NCBI RefSeq assembly: GCF_023371205.1
Contig: NZ_JAMCCO010000001.1
Coordinates: 120,662 to 184,661, forward strand
Source: Parvivirga hydrogeniphila
GTDB lineage: Bacteria; Actinomycetota; Coriobacteriia; Anaerosomatales; Anaerosomataceae
Reading direction: 5' to 3'
Length of the DNA: 64,000 nt
The notes under the pieces: generated by a model
The model's database searches: none
The model's input: only the letters and a program-made list of their open reading frames with translations
Told to the model about the DNA's origin: nothing
Part shown: positions 9,089 through 17,442 of the stretch, piece after piece
Layout: every line of letters begins with the position of its first letter
Numbering within the stretch: position 1 is the first letter of the stretch
Translations under genes and position numbers: made by a program

Positions 9089-9615
9089 CACTTCGCCTTC
9101 GCAAGCAGCGCATCGAGCCGGGCACGCATCTCGCTCTCGCTCATCGTCCCCGTGTACGAGTCGATGACCGACGTGGCGCCCGGCGACAGGAAGAACGACG
9201 TCGGGATGTACTGGAACGCGAACCGGTTCGCCAGTTGCGCGCCCGAGGAATCGTCGGTGATCGCGTTGACGAACGCGATTCGGTCTCGATACTCGGGCAC
9301 GACCTTGTCCGCCACCGCCGAAATCTCGATGCACGGCTGGCACGTGAGCGAGTGGAACAGCACGAAGATCGGCTTTCCAGAAGCAATCGCTCTGTCGAAG
9401 TCCGCCACCGCGTCGTTGCGCGTCGAGGTGAGCGAAGCGCCCCCGCCGGTCGGTGCCGTCGCCGACACGCTGGTGGGCGTGCCGCCGCCCGCCAGCTTCC
9501 ACACGACGAGCGCGGCGAACACGACCACGATCGCGAGCAGCACGACGCGCGTGCCGGCCGCAGAAGCCGGCGCCGCTTCCTGGCCGCCCTCAGTGTTGTC
9601 GGCCTTGGTGCTCAC
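9088..9615 (-). CDS. Membrane-anchored thioredoxin-like protein
   Basis: 175 residues with one N-terminal membrane helix (about 24-43), a short Gly/Thr-rich linker and a thioredoxin domain facing outside. The active site is SLTCQPCIE (CxxC), and the cis-Pro is in IPTSFFLSPG. It is probably a thiol-disulfide reductant or oxidant fed by the CcdA protein that follows. GTG 9615 overlaps the upstream stop (GTGA). It belongs to a run of coupled genes: permease, small thioredoxin-like protein, this gene, ccdA, DUF2703. Confidence 0.85.
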   Translation of the reverse strand: MSTKADNTEGGQEAAPASAAGTRVVLLAIVVVFAALVVWKLAGGGTPTSVSATAPTGGGASLTSTRNDAVADFDRAIASGKPIFVLFHSLTCQPCIEISAVADKVVPEYRDRIAFVNAITDDSSGAQLANRFAFQYIPTSFFLSPGATSVIDSYTGTMSESEMRARLDALLAKAK

Positions 9616-9854
9616 GACTGCGCCGCTGCGAGGATCTTGACGAGGTCGTCGACGGACGGCACCCGTCCGGCGAGCTTCACCTGCTCGTCGACGACGAGCG
9701 CCGGAGTCGTCATCACGCCGTAGGCCATGATGTCGGCGAAGTCCGTCACCTTCTCGACCTGCGCATCGATGCCGAGCCGCGCCGCGGCCTCACGCGCTGC
9801 CGCCTCCAGCCGCTGGCAGTTCATGCATCCCGATCCGAGCACTTTGATGACCAT
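9612..9854 (-). CDS. Small redox-active disulfide protein (thioredoxin fold)
   Basis: 80 residues, a compact thioredoxin/glutaredoxin-fold protein of the 'redox-active disulfide protein 2' type. The site GSGCMNCQRLE (CxxC, about Cys10/Cys13) follows the first strand, and TTPALVVDEQV holds the cis-Pro. Members are typically encoded beside ArsP-type permeases and ArsR regulators, as here. A cytoplasmic role in presenting or reducing metalloid-thiol substrates for the permease is inferred. It starts 13 bases after the permease stop and overlaps the next gene by four bases. Confidence 0.87.
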   Translation of the reverse strand: MVIKVLGSGCMNCQRLEAAAREAAARLGIDAQVEKVTDFADIMAYGVMTTPALVVDEQVKLAGRVPSVDDLVKILAAAQS

Positions 9855-9867
9855 GCTTGCTCCTTCC

Positions 9868-10845
9868 CTACCGGCCGAATGCCGGTATCGCCCAGTTGAA
9901 CAGGTATCCCGTGGCCGTGATGGTCACGAACCCGACCGCAGCGTAGATGGCGATGAGCTTCGGCTTCATGACCTTGCGCAGGATGATGAACTCCGGCAGC
10001 GAGAGCGCGGTCACGGCCATCATGAACGCGAGCACGGTGCCCATCGCGACGCCCTTCTCGGTGAGCACGCTCACCAGCGGGATCACGCCCGCGGCGTTGC
10101 TATAGAGCGGGATACCCATGGCCACCGCCACCGGCACCGCGAACGGGTTGCTCGGCCCGGCGATGTGCGCGAGCGCGTCTGCCGGGATGTAGCCGTGCAT
10201 GAAGCCGCCGATCGCGATGCCGACCACGATGTACGGCCAGACCTTCTTCACGATATCGCCGACGTACCCTCGCGCGTACGCGATCCGCTCCGCCCAGGTC
10301 ATCGTGGGGACCTCGGCCTCGCCCATGCGGATCTGCCGGACGTACTCCTCGATCTCGTCCTCCAGACCGAGCCGCCCCATGACGATACCGCCGACGATCG
10401 CCACCGAGAGGCCGGAAGCGAGGTAGAGCGCTGCGATCTTCCAACCGAACATCCCGAACAGCAAGATGAGCGCGACTTCGTTCACCATCGGGCTCGCGAT
10501 GAGGAACGAGAACGTCACGCCGAGCGGCACCCCGGACTCGACGAATCCGATGAAGAGCGGAACGGCCGAGCACGAGCAGAACGGCGTCACGACGCCCAAG
10601 AGCGCTGCAAGCACGTTGCCGACGTACTCGCGCGAGTGCGAGAGGTACTTGCGCGTCTTCTCCGGCGGGAAGAACGAGCGGATGATCGCCACTACAAAGA
10701 CGATGACGGAAAGCAGGATGAGGATCTTCGGCACGTCGAACAGGAAGAACGAGAGCGCAGAGCCGAGACGGCTGTCCTTCGCAAGACCGAGAAGATCGAA
10801 CGTTATCCAGTCCGCAAGCCACTGAAGCGGAGCGAAGACGTCCAT
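9868..10845 (-). CDS. arsP: ArsP-type (DUF318) permease
   Basis: 325 residues with about eight membrane helices. It belongs to the DUF318/ArsP permease family, whose characterised members export trivalent organoarsenicals. The family motif TPFCSCSAVPLFIGF lies about a quarter of the way in, with the paired Cys used for metalloid binding. A second conserved stretch, GIPLYSNAAGVIPL, is near the end. ATG 10845 is preceded by AAAGGTGAGG. It is transcribed behind arsR1 with the small thioredoxin-like protein. The actual substrate (organoarsenical, antimonite or other thiophile) is not shown by sequence. Confidence 0.85.
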   Translation of the reverse strand: MDVFAPLQWLADWITFDLLGLAKDSRLGSALSFFLFDVPKILILLSVIVFVVAIIRSFFPPEKTRKYLSHSREYVGNVLAALLGVVTPFCSCSAVPLFIGFVESGVPLGVTFSFLIASPMVNEVALILLFGMFGWKIAALYLASGLSVAIVGGIVMGRLGLEDEIEEYVRQIRMGEAEVPTMTWAERIAYARGYVGDIVKKVWPYIVVGIAIGGFMHGYIPADALAHIAGPSNPFAVPVAVAMGIPLYSNAAGVIPLVSVLTEKGVAMGTVLAFMMAVTALSLPEFIILRKVMKPKLIAIYAAVGFVTITATGYLFNWAIPAFGR

Positions 10846-10881
10846 ACCTCACCTTTCCTATCGTGACCAGAAGAGGTCAGC

Positions 10882-11196
10882 TCACAGGTCCGCGATGGCG
10901 CGGGCGACCTGCTCAAGACGCGTCCGGTCGAGCGAGTAGTACACCCACGTGCCGTCCTTGCGAGCGCGCACCAGGCCCGCCTCGCGAAGCAGCGCCATGT
11001 GGTGCGAGACGGTCGACGCCGCCAGTCCGAGCCGCTCGGAGATCTTGCAGGCGCACACCTCGTCGATCGCGCAGCAGGCCGTGCCAGCAACGCGCGACTC
11101 TGCAAGGATGCGCACGATCTCGCGGCGCTGCGCCGACGCGAGCGCCTTGAGCGCGGCGTCGAGCTCGGCTTCGGTGAGTGCGTGCAACACGGCCAT
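10882..11196 (-). CDS. arsR: ArsR/SmtB family metalloid-responsive repressor 1
   Basis: A 104-residue winged-helix repressor. The recognition helix is SERLGLAASTVSHHMALLREAGLV. Just before it are Cys41, Cys42, Cys48 and Cys50 (CCAIDEVCAC), a thiol site suited to As(III)/Sb(III) or soft metals and different in place from the classic ArsR helix-5 CxC. It heads the permease operon. An operator (11211-11226) abuts its -10 box, so autoregulation is likely. The same operator occurs before the MFS gene at 15861, so it probably controls both. Confidence 0.88.
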   Translation of the reverse strand: MAVLHALTEAELDAALKALASAQRREIVRILAESRVAGTACCAIDEVCACKISERLGLAASTVSHHMALLREAGLVRARKDGTWVYYSLDRTRLEQVARAIADL

Positions 11197-11210
11197 CGGT
11201 GACTCCTTAG

Positions 11211-11226
11211 TTCGATGATTGTCGAA
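11211..11226. promoter_or_regulatory. ArsR1 operator, site A
   Basis: TTCGATGATTGTCGAA is an inverted repeat (TTCGA-N6-TCGAA) between the arsR1 ribosome site and its -10 box. A near-identical copy lies at 15879-15894. Confidence 0.7.
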
Positions 11227-11254
11227 GTATATCCGCCCGGCGTCCGTGGCGCAA
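11226..11254 (-). promoter_or_regulatory. Promoter of the arsR1-permease operon
   Basis: On the minus strand TTGCGC (11254-11249) and TATACT (11231-11226) are 17 bases apart. The -10 box touches operator site A, so repressor binding would block transcription directly. Confidence 0.6.
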
Positions 11255-11303
11255 GCCCCGATCTCGACGCTGTTGACTGCAACCGCTGCGCCCTGTATCG
11301 TTC

Positions 11304-11319
11304 ATCGGCGATTACCGAT
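11304..11319. promoter_or_regulatory. Candidate operator of arsR2-acr3
   Basis: ATCGG-CGATTA-CCGAT is a 5-bp inverted repeat with a 6-base centre, about 23 bases upstream of the arsR2 start. It has the same geometry as site A but a different sequence, as expected for a second repressor with its own specificity. Confidence 0.5.
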
Positions 11320-11341
11320 TGTCTGTCACGACAGGAGCCCC

Positions 11342-11656
11342 GTGGACGACGCACGCATCGCGAAGCTCGCCAAGGCGCTTGCGCATCCGGCGCGCGTGCG
11401 CATCGTGCGCCTCTTGGCATCGCACCCCGAGTGCGCCGGCAAGGAGGTCTTCGCCGAGCTCCCCCTCGCGCAGTCCACGGTGTCGCAGCACCTCGCAGTC
11501 TTGAAGGACGCTGGCGTGGTGACGGACCACGCCGTCGGCGCGTCGCGCGTCTACTGCCTGGACGCGAGCGCGCTCAGCGAGCTCGCGCGCGCGATCGGCG
11601 ACGTCGCGGACCGATCAGCGGCTTGCGTGCAGTCTTCTGACCGACCGAAAGGATGA
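11342..11656 (+). CDS. arsR: ArsR family repressor 2, upstream of ACR3
   Basis: A 104-residue ArsR-type winged-helix repressor starting at GTG 11342 behind CAGGAG. The DNA-binding helix region is [24 protein letters not shown]. Its three Cys are at 31 (HPECAGKEV), 72 (RVYCLDAS) and 95 (AACVQSS), a pattern unlike repressor 1, so the two sense ligands differently. The acr3 gene follows within six bases, so autoregulated control of arsenite efflux is the likely job. It is transcribed divergently from arsR1. Confidence 0.88.
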   Translation: MDDARIAKLAKALAHPARVRIVRLLASHPECAGKEVFAELPLAQSTVSQHLAVLKDAGVVTDHAVGASRVYCLDASALSELARAIGDVADRSAACVQSSDRPKG

Positions 11657-11661
11657 TCCGC

Positions 11662-12738
11662 ATGCCCGGAACCACGAAGCAGCTCTCGTTCCTCGACCGG
11701 TACCTCACGCTTTGGATCTTCCTCGCGATGGCAGCGGGCGTCGCGCTCGGCGCGCTCGTGCCGTCGATGCCGCAGTTCATCGACACGCTGTCGGTCGGCA
11801 CCACGAACATCCCGATCGCCATCGGCCTCATCCTGATGATGTATCCGCCCTTGGCGAAGGTGAAGTACGAGGAGCTGCCCGACGTCTTCCGCAACAAGAA
11901 AGTGATGGGAATCTCGCTTGCGCTCAACTGGATCGTCGGTCCGCTCATCATGTTCGCGCTCGCGACGACGCTTCTGCGCGACCGTCCGGAGTACATGGTC
12001 GGCCTCATCCTCATCGGCCTGGCGCGCTGCATCGCCATGGTGCTCGTGTGGAACGACCTCGCACACGGAGACGCCGAGTATGGGGCCGGCCTGGTGGCGC
12101 TCAACGCCATCTTCCAGGTGCTCTTCTACGCTCCGATGGCGTGGCTGTTCATCACGGTGCTGCCGCCGGTCGTGGGCCTCGAGGGCATGGCGGTGCACAT
12201 CTCACCGTGGGAGATCGCCAAGAGCGTGCTCGTCTACCTCGGCATCCCGTTCGTCGCCGGCGCGCTCACCCGGTTCGTTCTCGTGCGGTCGAAGGGCGCT
12301 TCGTGGTACGAGCGCGAGTTCGTGCCGAGGATATCCCCGATCACGCTCGTCGCGCTCCTGTTCACCATCGTCATGATGTTCTCGCTGAAAGGCGAGCTCA
12401 TCGTCGACATCCCGTTCGACGTCGTGCGCATCGCAATCCCGCTCGTCGCCTACTTCGTGCTCATGTTCTTCTCGGCGTTCTGGCTCAGCCATCGCCTCGG
12501 GGCGGACTATCCGAAGGCAACGTCGGTGTCGTTCACGGCAGCGGGCAACAACTTCGAGCTCGCCATCGCGGTGGCCGTCGCGACGTTCGGGCTGAACTCC
12601 GGACAGGCCTTCGCCGCGGTCGTCGGGCCGCTGGTGGAGGTGCCGGTGCTGATCACGCTGGTGAACGCAGCGTTCGCGCTCCGTCGCAGGTGGTGGCCCG
12701 AAGCGCTGGATGCCGAGCCGTCCGTGACGACGGCGTAG
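11662..12738 (+). CDS. acr3: ACR3 family arsenite efflux transporter
   Basis: A 358-residue ACR3-type arsenite/proton antiporter with about ten membrane helices. [19 protein letters not shown] in the fourth helix carries the Cys essential for As(III) transport. [18 protein letters not shown] in the ninth helix carries the conserved Glu. ATG 11662 was preferred to ATG 11653, which overlaps the arsR2 stop but leaves no room for the AAAGG ribosome site. It is co-transcribed with arsR2. No arsenate reductase (arsC) is in the window, so the locus handles arsenite directly, which suits an anaerobe. Confidence 0.93.
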   Translation: MPGTTKQLSFLDRYLTLWIFLAMAAGVALGALVPSMPQFIDTLSVGTTNIPIAIGLILMMYPPLAKVKYEELPDVFRNKKVMGISLALNWIVGPLIMFALATTLLRDRPEYMVGLILIGLARCIAMVLVWNDLAHGDAEYGAGLVALNAIFQVLFYAPMAWLFITVLPPVVGLEGMAVHISPWEIAKSVLVYLGIPFVAGALTRFVLVRSKGASWYEREFVPRISPITLVALLFTIVMMFSLKGELIVDIPFDVVRIAIPLVAYFVLMFFSAFWLSHRLGADYPKATSVSFTAAGNNFELAIAVAVATFGLNSGQAFAAVVGPLVEVPVLITLVNAAFALRRRWWPEALDAEPSVTTA

Positions 12739-12749
12739 CCGCCCTCGCC

Positions 12750-13598
12750 TCAGCCGCGCCTGAGCGCGTCTGCGAGCGTCTCGGGGAAACCGGCGTCGAG
12801 CATCGCTCGCACGACGGCCTCGACGTCGTACGGCACCCGATGCACGACGAGCCCGAGCCAGACGTCCGTCGTGCCGATGGGGCCAGCGGCGGGGTCGTCT
12901 GGCGCCGCGTCGCGCACCTCGCGCTCATCGCCCATGACGAGATCCACCCAGCACGCACGTGGATCGCCGTCCTTCGGCTTTCCCACAGACCCGCTCGACA
13001 CGTAGTGGATGCGGCCCTCGGTCGGCGGAAGCTCGCGCGCGCCTCGCAGGCGCATGTCCGCTGCTGCTGCGGCGTCGAGCGCGCGGTGGTACGGGATGTG
13101 GATGTGGCCGTGACAGACGACGTGCGCCCCGGCCTCGATCGCGAGCCGAGCGAGCTGCGCGTCGGTCCTGTCGAGCAGGAGGTACTCGTTGATGCGGCGC
13201 GGGCTTCCGTGCGTGAGCAGGACGGACGCCCCTTCGTGCTCGACCCACAGGTGGTGCGGGAGCCCGAGCAGCCACTCTGCGTCACCCGCTGAGAGCAGGC
13301 GCTCGGTGATGCGATAGCTCGCCTCGCCGTCCTCCTTCGCCTGCTCGGTCCCGTAGTAGCAGCCGCACTGCCCGCGGTGCGCTGCCACCCCATCGTCGTA
13401 GTTGCCGACGATCGTGGGGACGCCGAGCGACCGGACGCGCTCGACGACGCCGCCCGGATCGGGCCCGTAGCCGATGAGGTCGCCGAGGCAGTAGCGCTCG
13501 ACCGCCGCCCCCAGCCCGCTCGCTTCCATGTCTGCGAGCACGGCGTCGAGCGCGACGAGGTTGCCGTGTATGTCGGAGAACAGCGCGATGCGCCTCAT
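12750..13598 (-). CDS. Calcineurin-like metallophosphoesterase
   Basis: A 282-residue metallophosphoesterase of the YfcE/diadenosine-tetraphosphatase-like group. The metal ligands are in order: SDIHGN (about 8-13), GDLIGYGP, GNYDD (the GNHD motif with Tyr for His), and CHGHIHIPY. LTHGSPRRINEYLL between them is the other His-containing loop. Substrate is not predictable. It starts eight bases after the CDF gene stop, so the two probably share a transcript. It ends just beyond the acr3 gene on the other strand. Confidence 0.8.
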   Translation of the reverse strand: MRRIALFSDIHGNLVALDAVLADMEASGLGAAVERYCLGDLIGYGPDPGGVVERVRSLGVPTIVGNYDDGVAAHRGQCGCYYGTEQAKEDGEASYRITERLLSAGDAEWLLGLPHHLWVEHEGASVLLTHGSPRRINEYLLLDRTDAQLARLAIEAGAHVVCHGHIHIPYHRALDAAAAADMRLRGARELPPTEGRIHYVSSGSVGKPKDGDPRACWVDLVMGDEREVRDAAPDDPAAGPIGTTDVWLGLVVHRVPYDVEAVVRAMLDAGFPETLADALRRG

Positions 13599-13605
13599 GG
13601 CCGAC

Positions 13606-14571
13606 CTACTTCCGCCACGCTTCCTCGTGTGGGAGCAAACACTGTGCCCCGGCGCACTCGCCGCCAACGCACTCGAGCTCGAGCGTGCTGTGCGCGATGC
13701 CGTGGTGCGCCGCCAATTCCGCTTTGATGCGCGCGACCGACTCGGAAAGGTCCGCCAAGTCGGTGCAGTCCGTGACGAGGTGGGCCGACAGAGCGCGTTC
13801 GGTGGAGGAGAGCGACCACACGTGCAGGTCGTGGACCTCGACGACGTGCTCTTCGCCGAGGATCGTGCGCTGCACCTCGCCGAGCACCACGTCGGCGGGC
13901 ACGGCGTCGAGCAGCACGTCGGTGGACGCCCGGACGATGCCGAACGACTCCCGGATCATCCATAGCGCGAGTGCGATCGAGACGACCGCGTCCACGGCGC
14001 TCCACCCCGTGAGCAGCATGATGACGCCCCCGGCGACCACGCCGAAGGACGTGACGGCGTCCGCCACGAGGTGCAAGAACGCGCTCCGGACGTTCAAGTC
14101 CCGCCCGCCGCGGAGCAGCACGGCAGCGCCCGCGTTCGCCACGAGCCCGACGCCTGCAAGGACCGCGACGAGCCCTCCTTCGACCGGCTGCGGGTGCAGC
14201 AGGCGGCCCACCGCCTCGACGAGCACCCACACCGACACGGCGAGCAGGCCGGCCGCATTGACGAAGGCGGCGAGCACCTCCGCGCGCTTGAAGGCGTAGG
14301 TGCGGCGCTCGGTCGCTGGGAGGCGCCCTGCGCGGTTCGCCGCGTAGGCGAGCACGAGGCCCAGCACGTCGCTCGCGTTGTGCGCAGCGTCCGAAAGCAG
14401 CGCGAGGCTGCCCGCCAGAACGCCGCCGACGACCTGCGCGACCGTGATCGCGACATTCACGACGACGCTGGCAAGAAGCCTCGCGCTCATGTTCTCGGGA
14501 GCAGGGTGCGCGTGCACGTGCGGGCCGTGGCTATGGGCGCCGTGAGCGTGGCTGTCGTCTTCGTAGGGCAT
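13606..14571 (-). CDS. Cation diffusion facilitator (CzcD/ZitB-like) metal efflux protein
   Basis: A 321-residue CDF transporter that exports divalent cations (Zn, Cd, Co or similar) in exchange for protons. A His-rich N terminus (HAHGAHSHGPHVHAH) precedes six membrane helices. The metal-site motifs are SDAAHNASD in helix 2 and HLVADAVTS in helix 5 (HxxxD in each, the arrangement of Zn transporters). The cytoplasmic domain ends with a Cys-containing tail (CVGGECAGAQC), possibly a second metal-binding point. It is the first gene of a pair with the phosphoesterase and sits inside the arsenic/metal island. Confidence 0.9.
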   Translation of the reverse strand: MPYEDDSHAHGAHSHGPHVHAHPAPENMSARLLASVVVNVAITVAQVVGGVLAGSLALLSDAAHNASDVLGLVLAYAANRAGRLPATERRTYAFKRAEVLAAFVNAAGLLAVSVWVLVEAVGRLLHPQPVEGGLVAVLAGVGLVANAGAAVLLRGGRDLNVRSAFLHLVADAVTSFGVVAGGVIMLLTGWSAVDAVVSIALALWMIRESFGIVRASTDVLLDAVPADVVLGEVQRTILGEEHVVEVHDLHVWSLSSTERALSAHLVTDCTDLADLSESVARIKAELAAHHGIAHSTLELECVGGECAGAQCLLPHEEAWRK

Positions 14572-14673
14572 GACGCTCCTTCAGGACACCGTGCCCGCAA
14601 GTCTAGCAGAGGACGGACCTCTTCCCGGCCCGGCCGTTCCGTCTCGCGAGCGGACGACTTCCAGCGCGAAGCC

Positions 14674-15861
14674 CTACGCCGCGACCGGCTCCATCTGGCG
14701 CGCCTCGGCCTGCGCGAGCGCGGGCACCGCGAGCAGCGCAAGCAGCGCCAGACCGACACCGTACACGAGGTACACGCGATCGAGCGAAGCGCTCGTCGCG
14801 ATCCGCCCGCCGACACTGGTGCCGATCGCGCCGCCGAGCATGAAGCAGAACGTCACGAGCGACATCGCGGCGCCACGGGCCTTCTCGGCGAACTCGGTGG
14901 CGATCGTGAGCAGCGTCGAGTGCGCGGTCATGAAGCCGAAGCCGAGCGCGAAGATGCCGACTGCCGTCAGAAGCAGGCTCGGCGCACCGAGCAGCACGAG
15001 ACCGTCCGCCAGGGCAGCGGTGGCAAGGCCGAGCACCGCGGTGTTCCTGCGCCCGAGACGTGCCGCGATCTTCCCGCTCGTCCGGCCACCGATGACAGCG
15101 GCGATGCCGAACGCGGTCATCACGCCGCCGATGGCGAGGAAGGTCAGCCCATACCGCTCGGCAAGCGCCGTTCCCAGGTAGCTGAAGCTGCCGAGGAGGA
15201 AGATCCCCTCGAGCAGGATGATGGCGTAGGTGCGCGCGCTGGGGCCGTGGCTCACGAGCTTTGCGTACGGCGAGAGGAAGCGGGCCTCCGGGTTCCGGGT
15301 CTCCTGCGCCCGCACGTCCGCCAGGCCGCGCCACAGCACGACCGTCACCGCTGCGGAGAAGACGGCGTACGCGACAAAGACGCCGCGCCAGTCCAGGAAG
15401 TACGCGATCGCTCCGCCGATGCCCATCGACAGGGCCTGGCCGAGGAAGGAGATGCCCATGAACGAGCCGATGGCCTGCTGCCGGCGCTCCATCGGCACGG
15501 CATCGCCGATGAGCGCAAGCGAGATCGGCATGGTCGCGGCAGCGAAGACGCCCGTGAGAGCACGGAAGACCGCGAGTCCGGTGAGCGTGGCCCCCGTAGC
15601 GCACAGGCCCGTCGCGACGGTGAACGCCGCGAGCGTGCCCAAGACGATCCGGGACTTTCCGTACCGGTCTGCGAGCGGGCCGAAGATGAGCTGGAACAGC
15701 CCGAACGGCAGCATGTATGCCGCGATGAGGACGCCTGCTGAGGCCGCCTGGACGCCGAGGCTCTTGGCGATGGCGGGAAGGATGGGCGAGACCACCCAGT
15801 TGTCGGCCATCACGATGAAGCCCGCGAGGCCGAGCAGCACGACGAGCCGGTTCTCTTTCAC
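14674..15861 (-). CDS. MFS efflux transporter under ArsR-type control
   Basis: 395 residues with twelve predicted membrane helices, of the drug/arabinose-efflux-like MFS group. The loop motif GPLADRYGKSR between helices 2 and 3 matches the MFS signature. GTG 15861 was chosen because AAGGAG sits nine bases before it. The substrate is unknown. The promoter carries an operator like that of arsR1 (15879-15894), so it is likely part of the metalloid response and may export a metalloid conjugate. It is the last gene before the ortB block. Confidence 0.82.
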   Translation of the reverse strand: MKENRLVVLLGLAGFIVMADNWVVSPILPAIAKSLGVQAASAGVLIAAYMLPFGLFQLIFGPLADRYGKSRIVLGTLAAFTVATGLCATGATLTGLAVFRALTGVFAAATMPISLALIGDAVPMERRQQAIGSFMGISFLGQALSMGIGGAIAYFLDWRGVFVAYAVFSAAVTVVLWRGLADVRAQETRNPEARFLSPYAKLVSHGPSARTYAIILLEGIFLLGSFSYLGTALAERYGLTFLAIGGVMTAFGIAAVIGGRTSGKIAARLGRRNTAVLGLATAALADGLVLLGAPSLLLTAVGIFALGFGFMTAHSTLLTIATEFAEKARGAAMSLVTFCFMLGGAIGTSVGGRIATSASLDRVYLVYGVGLALLALLAVPALAQAEARQMEPVAA

Positions 15862-15878
15862 GACGATGCACTCCTTAC

Positions 15879-15894
15879 TTCGATGTTTGTCGAA
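15879..15894. promoter_or_regulatory. ArsR1-type operator, site B (MFS gene)
   Basis: TTCGATGTTTGTCGAA differs from site A at one central base and has the same TTCGA-N6-TCGAA arms. It lies just after the predicted transcription start and before the AAGGAG ribosome site. Confidence 0.7.
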
Positions 15895-15906
15895 CGATGA
15901 TGGGAT

Positions 15907-15935
15907 ACTATACCCCTGGCGGTATGTGTGTGCAA
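15907..15935 (-). promoter_or_regulatory. MFS gene promoter with a CsoR-like palindrome in the spacer
   Basis: Minus-strand TTGCAC (15935-15930) and TATAGT (15912-15907) are 17 bases apart. Across the spacer lies ATACCCCTGGCGGTAT (15910-15925), arms ATACC/GGTAT, resembling CsoR/CstR operators. Two repressors could therefore act here; no csoR gene is visible. Confidence 0.5.
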
Positions 15936-16028
15936 GCCGCGCCGTCGCCTCGTCTTTGGGGCGCGGCGAGCTCGATTCCGGGCACGCCCGCTCAGCGCGC
16001 AGCGCGCCTCGGCCCTGGGCGTTCCCCT

Positions 16029-17441
16029 CTAGCCCTGGGCGAGCTCTCGGATGATCCCTTCCACGGCCTCCGGCGTCGTGTGGGCGTCCTCGGCCAAGAA
16101 GCGGACGTCGTCCTCGGTGGGCGTGTAGCCCTCCGGAGCGTGCGCGAGCGCGTTGCGCACGTACGAGCGGCGCAAGCGCTCGAGGTCGACGTCGCGCACG
16201 GACAGCTGCTCGGGCCACTCGGGGACGACGATGCTCGTGCCGGGCACGCTCTCAGCCGGATCCCCCAGGCGCACCTCGATGCCGTTCGCGCGCGCGAACG
16301 CGATCTGCGACCAGTGGTGCTTGCCCGCCCCCGTGTACTCGGTCTCCTGCACGACCACCGTCGCCTCGCGCGGCAGATCCCGCGCAAGCGCCATCGCCGC
16401 CGCAAGCGCCGTGTTGCCGCTCGGCCCGCGCTCCAGCCCCTCGAGCTTGCACAGCGCCTCGGTGGCGTAGAAGACCTCGCCTTGGCTCACAGTCACGTAG
16501 CGGTCCATGTACCGGAGCGCGCGCGCAGCGTTGCGCGGCACGTCGGCGCGGTCCGGCCAGGTCGCGAACGGGACGCCGAAGCCGGTGTGCCCCGTCGTGA
16601 AGCTCTTGCGGTTGAAGTCGGTGTCGCTCGCCATGTGCAGCCCGCTCAGGTCCACCGACGCGCTCACCACCTGCGTTTCGCGCGCGCCCGCCTTCGCGAG
16701 CCCTCGAGCGGTGCCGGTGGTGTTGCCGCCGCCGGCGTGGGTGACGACGACGTGGCTGGGCGGAGCGCCCGTGAGCGCGCGCATCTGCTCGGCGATCTCG
16801 AACCCGAGCGTCTCGATGCCCGCCACGCCGAACGGCGAGTAGAGCGAGGCGGCGAAGTAGCCCGTTTCTTCCAAAAGCTCGAGCATCACCACGAAGAGCT
16901 CCGGTCCGACGGTGAGCTGCACGACCTCTGCCCCGAACGCCTCGCACAGCCGCGACTTCTCGATGATCTCCGGCTGGCCGACGTGTCTGGAGTCGAACGC
17001 CTCCTGCACGATGATGCACTTCAGGCCGGCACGCGCCGCCTGGCTCGCAACGGCCGCGCCGTAATTTCCCGAGGTGGCGGCGATGACGCCGTCGTATCCG
17101 CGCTCCTTGGCCACGTGGATGCTCACACTCGCGCGGCGGTCCTTGAAGGACCCGGCGAGGTTGGCGGCCTCGTCCTTCACGAAGATGCGGGCGCCGAAGC
17201 CGGGCGGCGCGTACGAACGCACGAGGTCGGTGAGGTTCCTCAGCTCGATGAGCGGTGTGTCGCCGACACCGGCCGCTCGCTGGATGGCCCGCACGTCCTC
17301 GATCGTCAGGCCGTGCGAGGCCATGAGCCCCTCGTAGTCGAACGCGATCGGCGAGCGCTCGAAGGCCGCGTAGTCGAACCCGAGCGCGGCTTTCATGATG
17401 GCGCCGCGCCGAGCGAGGACGGCCGCAGACGTGCCGCCCAT
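16029..17441 (-). CDS. ortB: 2-amino-4-oxopentanoate thiolase, beta subunit
   Basis: A 470-residue PLP protein of the threonine-synthase fold. With OrtA it cleaves 2-amino-4-oxopentanoate with CoA to acetyl-CoA and alanine. The PLP Lys is in LAGSFKDRRAS, the phosphate-binding loop is HAGGGNTTG, and SGNYGAA matches the substrate loop of fold-type II enzymes. The N terminus (ARRGAIMKAALGFDY) matches OrtB rather than threonine synthase. ATG 17441 follows the ortA stop by one base. It is the third gene of ord-ortA-ortB. About 170 bases separate its stop from the MFS gene of the inserted island. Confidence 0.93.
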   Translation of the reverse strand: MGGTSAAVLARRGAIMKAALGFDYAAFERSPIAFDYEGLMASHGLTIEDVRAIQRAAGVGDTPLIELRNLTDLVRSYAPPGFGARIFVKDEAANLAGSFKDRRASVSIHVAKERGYDGVIAATSGNYGAAVASQAARAGLKCIIVQEAFDSRHVGQPEIIEKSRLCEAFGAEVVQLTVGPELFVVMLELLEETGYFAASLYSPFGVAGIETLGFEIAEQMRALTGAPPSHVVVTHAGGGNTTGTARGLAKAGARETQVVSASVDLSGLHMASDTDFNRKSFTTGHTGFGVPFATWPDRADVPRNAARALRYMDRYVTVSQGEVFYATEALCKLEGLERGPSGNTALAAAMALARDLPREATVVVQETEYTGAGKHHWSQIAFARANGIEVRLGDPAESVPGTSIVVPEWPEQLSVRDVDLERLRRSYVRNALAHAPEGYTPTEDDVRFLAEDAHTTPEAVEGIIRELAQG

Positions 17442-17442
17442 C

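Noticed and set aside
11653-11661. ACR3 start at ATG 11653 (overlapping the arsR2 stop)
   Set aside because: There is no space for a ribosome site; AAAGG is at correct distance from ATG 11662.
7591-15900. Insertion sequence, integron or phage signature at the island edges
   Set aside because: No transposase, recombinase, integrase, terminal inverted repeats or tRNA target was seen at either boundary, so no mobile element is annotated.
16029-17441. Threonine synthase
   Set aside because: The fold is shared, but the N terminus, length and coupling to ortA and ord identify it as the thiolase beta subunit.
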